Of a stretch of 64,000 nt of DNA, positions 59,487 to 64,000 are shown in pieces. How positions within the stretch are numbered: the first letter of the stretch is position 1; each line of letters starts with the position of its first letter. A program made the translations under genes and the position numbers. The notes beneath the pieces were generated by a model, which worked only from the letters and a program-made list of their open reading frames with translations, had not been told where the DNA came from and did no database searches. This stretch comes from JAAYLN01 sp964592855 (GTDB lineage: Bacteria > Verrucomicrobiota > Kiritimatiellia > RFP12 > JAAYLN01), in the NCBI GenBank assembly GCA_964592855.1, contig CAZQKI010000003.1:1-64000 (forward strand), read 5' to 3'.

Positions 59487-59542
59487 TAGTCGGTTGCACT
59501 TAGTCTCCACTCTTAGTCTCCACTCTTAGTCGGTTACACTTA
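59487..59542. repeat. TAGTCGGTT(G/A)CACTTA / CTTAGTCTCCACT repeat cluster
   Basis: TAGTCGGTTGCACTTA (59487-59502) and TAGTCGGTTACACTTA (59527-59542) enclose two direct copies of CTTAGTCTCCACT. It is the only marked feature of the 129-base gap between the aminotransferase and the ABC genes. Confidence 0.6.
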
Positions 59543-59586
59543 ATCGAACTACTTATTTGGTTTAACGTTGAACGAAATGCGGCGCC

Positions 59587-60264
59587 ATGGGTGAGACCCT
59601 CCAGTTGAAAGCGGTGACGCGGGGCTTCGTCACGGACGGCGGCGTCCGTGTCGAGGTGCTGCGCGGCGTCGATCTGTCGGTCGCCGCCGGTGAGTCGCTG
59701 GCGCTGGTGGGCCCCTCGGGTTCCGGGAAGACCACCCTCCTGGCGATTCTGGGCGCCCTCGACCGGCCCGATTCGGGCGAGGTCTGGCTGGGCGGCAGCG
59801 CCCTGAATGCGCTTTCCGACCGCGAACGCGAGGCGTTGCGCGGACGTCGCATCGGCTTCGTCTTTCAGCAGCCTTGCCTCCTCCCGCAATTGACGGCCCT
59901 CGAGAATGTCCTGGTTGCGGCATGGGCCGTCGGGAGCGTCGCCCCCTACCGGGACCAGGCCCGCCAACTGCTGGATCGCGTGGGACTGGGCGACCGGCTG
60001 CGGCACCGCCCCGCCCAGCTCTCGGGCGGCGAGTGTCAGCGCGTGGCGCTGGCGCGTGCCCTGCTGTTGAACCCCGCGGTGCTGCTGGCCGACGAGCCGA
60101 CGGGATCGGTGGACGCTGCGGGCGCCAGACAGCTAGCCGATCTCCTCTGCGAGCTGCAAGCCGAGCACCGGACCACGCTGGTGGTGGTCACGCACGCCGC
60201 CGAGGTCGCGGTACGGATGTCACGTTCCTTGCGCCTGCTGGAAGGCCGTCTGGTTCTGCCATGA
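59587..60264 (+). CDS. ABC transporter ATP-binding protein, MacB/LolD type
   Basis: A 225-residue ATPase with Walker A (GPSGSGKTTLLAILGALDRP), Q-loop (FVFQQPCLLPQLTALEN), signature LSGGECQRVALARAL, Walker B (AVLLADEPTGSVDAAG), and the H-switch (VVVTHAAEVA). The order and length fit the MacB/LolD/FtsE group that powers FtsX-like permeases. It overlaps the permease gene by four bases (ATGA), so they make one complex. Confidence 0.92.
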   Translation: MGETLQLKAVTRGFVTDGGVRVEVLRGVDLSVAAGESLALVGPSGSGKTTLLAILGALDRPDSGEVWLGGSALNALSDREREALRGRRIGFVFQQPCLLPQLTALENVLVAAWAVGSVAPYRDQARQLLDRVGLGDRLRHRPAQLSGGECQRVALARALLLNPAVLLADEPTGSVDAAGARQLADLLCELQAEHRTTLVVVTHAAEVAVRMSRSLRLLEGRLVLP

Positions 60265-63200
60265 ACGATCTGCGCTGGGTCGTCCGTTCGCTCAGGTTCT
60301 ATCGCCGTCAACACCTGCTGCTGGCGTGCGGTGCCGCTCTCTCCGCCGCCATCCTGGCGGGGGCGCTCCTGACGGGCGAGGCGCTGCAGGGAAGCCTCGC
60401 ACGGATCACGACCGAGCGGCTGGGGCGCATCCGGACGGCGGTTGTGCTGCGTGGCGGTCTGGCGCCGGCCGACCTGGCGGACCGTCTCCGGCAAGCGGGT
60501 GGGGGATCTGTCGCCCCGCTGCTGCTCGTGTCGGGTTCCTTGCGGGTGCCGCAAGACCAGGCCGATCCGGTGATCGTCCCCCGTCTGCAGATTATCGGGG
60601 GCGATGAACGTTTCTTTCAACTCGCGACACGCGCGGCACCGCCCCCCGCTCTGACCAACGATGGCGTGGTGTACAGCCAGCGCCTGTCGGATGACCTGCT
60701 TGAACGGGCCCCCCGGAGCACCAGTGCCACAGGCGGTGAGGACTCGCCGTGGAGCCAGCCGCAGCTCGTCGTGACCCGCCCGGCTTCGGTGGCAATTGAG
60801 TTGCCGCTGGGAGCCGATGTTCAAGACCGCGGCCGACGCGAGCGCGTGCAGCCGGTTGGCGTTCTCGGCGATGAGGCTCTGGGACGCTTCGACCTGCGCG
60901 TCTCGCAGCTCGCACCACGCAACCTGTTCCTGGCGCGCGACGCGCTGGCAAGCCTCATTGAAGCGGCGGGGATGGCCAATCTCTGGGTGACCGACGCCAC
61001 CCCCGACGCAGTCCGCGAGGCCTTGCGACGGAGCCTGCTGCCTGCGGACGCAGGCCTGATCCTGGCGCCGCACGGCGCTTGCGCCAAGGTGACTAGTGCA
61101 CGGCTCTATCTTCCGCCGGCACAGGTCGAGGCGTTGCGGCAGATCACCCCGCAGCCGGTCCTGGCCAACTACCACTTGGCGGACGCCTTTGAAAATGCCG
61201 GCGGCACGCGGAGCACGCCCTACGGTTTCCTGGCGGCGCTGAGCGGAACGGATGCGGGTTCGCTGGGCGTGGTTGACGGCCATCTGGCGGACGACGAGGT
61301 TCTGATTTCGGAGTGGCTGGCTGCGGAGCTGCAAGTCGCGCCGGGCGATACGGTTCGCGTCCGTTGGCGGCGCCTCGCCGAAGCGGGACAGCTGGTGGCG
61401 GAACAGGGCGACTTCAAGGTTGTCCGCATCCTGCCGCAGAACCTTCTGGCCGCGGAGCGTGCGTGGATGCCCGAGTTTCCGGGTTTGAGCGAGGTCGAGA
61501 GTTGCGCCGATTGGGACATCGGGATGCCGATGGATTCGACCGCCCTGAACGATCCTGCGAACGAGGCCTATTGGAAAGCCTATGGCCCAACGCCCAAGCT
61601 CTTCATGACGCATGCGGCCGGCCGGCGCTGCCTGGGAACGCTTTACGGCGACACGATGGTTGTCCGGATTGGCGATGATGTTGCCCGGGTCACGAATGGT
61701 GTCGCGTGGGCCAAGCTTGCACAGGTCGAGCCGGAAGCGCTGGGGTTCGAGGTTCGTCCACTGGCGGCGGAGGGGGCGCAGGCCGTGGCGCAGATGACCG
61801 ATTTCCGCCAGCTCTTCGTGGGGATGAGCTTCTTCATGATGGTGTCGGCCCTGCTCCTGACGGCGCTTCTGGCGCAGTTGGCCCTGGATCATCGGCGCGG
61901 CGAGATCGGCGTGCTCAAAGCCTGCGGCATGCCGATGGGACGGATCATGCGCGTCATTCTGCTGGAGTCCGCGGGCGTGCTCGCCGTGGGGAGCATCGTC
62001 GGTGGACTTGGCGGCAGCCTTGTGTCGCGCGGCCTGGTCTGGAGCCTGAACCGGGCCTGGCACGATGCCGTGGCCGGCACGCGGATCTGGCCTTCCTTTC
62101 ACGGTCCATCGGTCCTGCTGGCGGCCGGTCTGGTCCTGGTGCTGGCGATCCTCATCCTGGCTGCGGGGTCGCGACGACGCCTGCGTGAAACGGTGCTGGG
62201 GCTGTTGAGCGGCGGGCAGCGGAATGCGCCGAGGGTGCGGCTACGGCGGGAGGGAAACGGCGTGGGGCTGATGCGGGCGGCGGTTCTGAATCTCTGGCGC
62301 GAGCCCGCACGGAGCCTGCTCGTGGCCGTTTTGCTGGCGGCCGGGCTCTTTCTCCCCCTGGCGATTCTGGCCATGAAGCACGACCCCGCCGCCGGCCTGG
62401 ACGAAGCGAAAAGCGGTTCCGGTGGTTTCCGCTGGCAGGTCGAAGCGCCCGAGGCGTTGACGGAGAACAAGGGGGGCGAGGCTTTGTTGCGCGCGTGGCC
62501 CAAGGCCGGAATCATCGGCCTCCGCGTGCGGGAAGGGGACGGTGCGGAGTGTCTGAGCCTGACACGCGCGCAAAACCCGCAGGTCCTCGGTGTGCCGCTG
62601 GAGAAGCTTGCAGCAACGGGCGCCTTCGGCTCGATCGATTGGACGTCGCTGGCAACGCCGCTTGAGGATGGATGTATTCCCGCCCTGGCCGGTGACAAGA
62701 CCACGCTGCAATATGGTCTTCAGGCGCAGGCGGGGTTGCGTGACGGTACGATTCTGACCTATCCCTCGAGCCGCGGCGGGAGTGTCCGCATTCGCATCAT
62801 CGGCACCTTGCCACAGCGCGTGACGGTTCTTCAAGGGCGTATCCTGGTTGATGAGCGTCTGTTCACCCGCATCTTTCCGGAGATTCCGGGTTACCGCCAG
62901 TGGCTGGTGAAGCCGGCGGAGGCAAGTGCCGCGCGCCCCGCAGGCCTGCTCCGCCAAGGCTGGGAGATCGAGGGATGCGATGCACGTTTGCGCAATCTGG
63001 CCGCGATGGAAAACAGCTATCTGGACATGTTCCTGGTGCTGGGCGGGTTGGGGGTCGTGCTCGGCGTTGCGGGGTTGGCGATTCTGCTGCTGAGGAACGT
63101 GGAGACCCGGCGTGGCGAACTGGCGGTGTTGCGCGCCCTGGGTGTACCGCGACGCCGCGTGGTCGGCTACCTGCTTGTCGAGCAACTGGGATTGATGGGG

Positions 63201-63392
63201 CTGGGTTTGCTTTTCGGACTCGTTCCCGCCCTGCTGATTCTGCTGCCTGCGGTCGTTCGGTTGTCCCAGGCTCTGCCGGCCGGCGCGATTGCCGTGCTGA
63301 TTCTGGGCTATCTGGCCGTCGGCGCGACCGCCACACTGGCCGCCGCGTCCCGGGCGCTCCGCAAGCCGCTGCGGGATGCGTTGCGCGAGTGA
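60261..63392 (+). CDS. FtsX-like ABC transporter permease
   Basis: The 1043-residue membrane protein has a large extracytoplasmic region between the first hydrophobic segment (HLLLACGAALSAAILAGALL) and a MacB-like trio near 520-640 (FFMMVSALLLTALLAQLALD; GEIGVLKACGMPMGRIMRVI). A second FtsX unit follows (SLLVAVLLAAGLFLPLAILA; ETRRGELAVLRALGVPRRRV). This doubled FtsX layout is seen in large permeases that move lipids or peptides or act on envelope processes. It pairs with the ATPase upstream. No accessory membrane-fusion gene is adjacent. The substrate is unknown. Confidence 0.85.
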   Translation: MNDLRWVVRSLRFYRRQHLLLACGAALSAAILAGALLTGEALQGSLARITTERLGRIRTAVVLRGGLAPADLADRLRQAGGGSVAPLLLVSGSLRVPQDQADPVIVPRLQIIGGDERFFQLATRAAPPPALTNDGVVYSQRLSDDLLERAPRSTSATGGEDSPWSQPQLVVTRPASVAIELPLGADVQDRGRRERVQPVGVLGDEALGRFDLRVSQLAPRNLFLARDALASLIEAAGMANLWVTDATPDAVREALRRSLLPADAGLILAPHGACAKVTSARLYLPPAQVEALRQITPQPVLANYHLADAFENAGGTRSTPYGFLAALSGTDAGSLGVVDGHLADDEVLISEWLAAELQVAPGDTVRVRWRRLAEAGQLVAEQGDFKVVRILPQNLLAAERAWMPEFPGLSEVESCADWDIGMPMDSTALNDPANEAYWKAYGPTPKLFMTHAAGRRCLGTLYGDTMVVRIGDDVARVTNGVAWAKLAQVEPEALGFEVRPLAAEGAQAVAQMTDFRQLFVGMSFFMMVSALLLTALLAQLALDHRRGEIGVLKACGMPMGRIMRVILLESAGVLAVGSIVGGLGGSLVSRGLVWSLNRAWHDAVAGTRIWPSFHGPSVLLAAGLVLVLAILILAAGSRRRLRETVLGLLSGGQRNAPRVRLRREGNGVGLMRAAVLNLWREPARSLLVAVLLAAGLFLPLAILAMKHDPAAGLDEAKSGSGGFRWQVEAPEALTENKGGEALLRAWPKAGIIGLRVREGDGAECLSLTRAQNPQVLGVPLEKLAATGAFGSIDWTSLATPLEDGCIPALAGDKTTLQYGLQAQAGLRDGTILTYPSSRGGSVRIRIIGTLPQRVTVLQGRILVDERLFTRIFPEIPGYRQWLVKPAEASAARPAGLLRQGWEIEGCDARLRNLAAMENSYLDMFLVLGGLGVVLGVAGLAILLLRNVETRRGELAVLRALGVPRRRVVGYLLVEQLGLMGLGLLFGLVPALLILLPAVVRLSQALPAGAIAVLILGYLAVGATATLAAASRALRKPLRDALRE

Positions 63393-63770
63393 GGCAACCG
63401 ATGGGCTGACTCCAAATAAATGTTCACGTTCAATGAAATAGCACATCAGGACAAATCAGGTCAAGCATATCGAACGGGCGCATCCGCGATCCGCACGGCT
63501 TCTTCTTTTAACTCTCTTCGCACACCCCGTCCGGTAGCGCCTGCCGTGAAGTGCGCGATGACAGCCCGATATGCATCTGGGTGCAGGCTTGGTTTTTACG
63601 TTGCCGTAGGATCGGGTAGGTCCAGGACCGGCTTTTTCATCTCTTTCGGTCTGCTATCAGGCAGACTCCGTTCATGCGGCAAATAACCGCTTGTCACCAA
63701 GCCGCAACCTACACTTGCCGCACGAGGGATAAAACGCTAGTCTTCGCAAAAAAACATAAGGAGGACAAAC
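63393..63770. other. Intergenic region without a gene
   Basis: 378 bases with no coding signal. A small hairpin GTCTGC-TATCAG-GCAGAC (63649-63666) and TTGCCG with TAGTCT 17 bases later (63715-63743) are the only possible regulatory features. GGAGG at 63760-63764 serves the next gene. Confidence 0.5.
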
Positions 63771-64000
63771 ATGGACCTGCAAGCTGGATTCGCCGAGGTC
63801 GAGATCAACCCACAAACATTCCCCGCCCGGACCTACTGGGCGCCCGTCGACACCGTCATTGACCCTCTCTTTGCCCATGCCGCCGTGTTCCATGATGGAG
63901 CGCGCACTGTCGCGTTTCTGTCTCTCGACGTCGTCATTGTCGAACGTGAATACGTTCTGACGATTCGGGAACAGGTCAGCCGCGCATGTCCGATTCCCCC
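63771..64000 (+). CDS. Start of a neutral-ceramidase-like protein (truncated by the window end)
   Basis: The 76 visible residues read QAGFAEVEINPQTFPARTYW, then DPLFAHAAVFHDGARTVAFL and SLDVVIVEREYVLTI. This is the N-terminal pattern of the neutral/alkaline non-lysosomal ceramidase-like family (aGfaevdItP...DpLyaralvl.dg..r..l.s.D). Many bacterial members with this domain act on unknown amide substrates. The His-rich zinc site that defines the enzyme would lie downstream of the window. AAGGAGG precedes ATG 63771. Confidence 0.6.
   Translation, partial: MDLQAGFAEVEINPQTFPARTYWAPVDTVIDPLFAHAAVFHDGARTVAFLSLDVVIVEREYVLTIREQVSRACPIP

Overview
The window looks like a GC-rich chromosomal piece of a bacterium in the Verrucomicrobiota/Kiritimatiellota part of the PVC group. 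This is inferred from the gene complement: two secreted DUF4838 proteins, a DUF2723/GT117-type membrane protein with a TPR tail, many large secreted beta-rich proteins, and Gfo/Idh/MocA plus URO-D-like enzyme pairs. No 16S gene is present to confirm it. A 100-N gap flanked by two identical 55-base ends (56189-56398) shows that this is a short-read, probably metagenomic, assembly.

Layout. 1-1217 is a graveyard of fragments: a URO-D-family remnant, the tail of hicA joined to hicB, a dispersed repeat touching the hicB end, and an orphan topoisomerase-type zinc ribbon. 1218-8192 holds three secreted proteins (a DUF4838 enzyme-like protein, a small companion and a 937-residue protein with a duplicated end domain). 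8202-13347 is a housekeeping run: proS, an HU-like gene, hisS, a ferredoxin-nitroreductase and a TIM-barrel isomerase. A tRNA-His gene with its own promoter and terminator follows, then fabH-fabF-fabZ, a secreted coiled protein, a ferritin-VIT1 fusion, a kinase-like protein and an HpcH/HpaI aldolase. 20890-22790 is an accessory island made of dispersed repeats around a BrnT/BrnA-type toxin-antitoxin pair.

On the minus strand, 22787-26956 carries a DEAD-box helicase, an ECF sigma factor with two tightly overlapped partners, and ribF. On the plus strand, 27116-33089 is a candidate glycan-degradation operon: a DUF4838 lipoprotein, an AXE1-like esterase and a NagA-like deacetylase. 33359-37698 (minus) is an RND efflux permease and adaptor. 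38067-45734 encodes a 2555-residue surface protein with DUF11 domains, seven SdrD-B repeats and an out-of-order LamG/DUF2341 cassette. A small Cys-rich secreted peptide, a secreted beta-helix-like protein, a prepilin peptidase and the giant DUF2723-TPR protein follow. 53278-56167 (minus) is a monooxygenase, a URO-D-like protein and a Gfo/Idh/MocA oxidoreductase. After the gap come a conserved unknown gene, proC, an Lrp regulator, an aminotransferase, an ABC ATPase/permease pair and the start of a ceramidase-like gene.

I see no CRISPR array, transposase, integrase or phage gene. The most unusual signals are the intergenic repeat families, which share modules across distant loci and surround the toxin-antitoxin genes, and the circularly permuted LamG-DUF2341 module inserted in frame inside a DUF11 domain.
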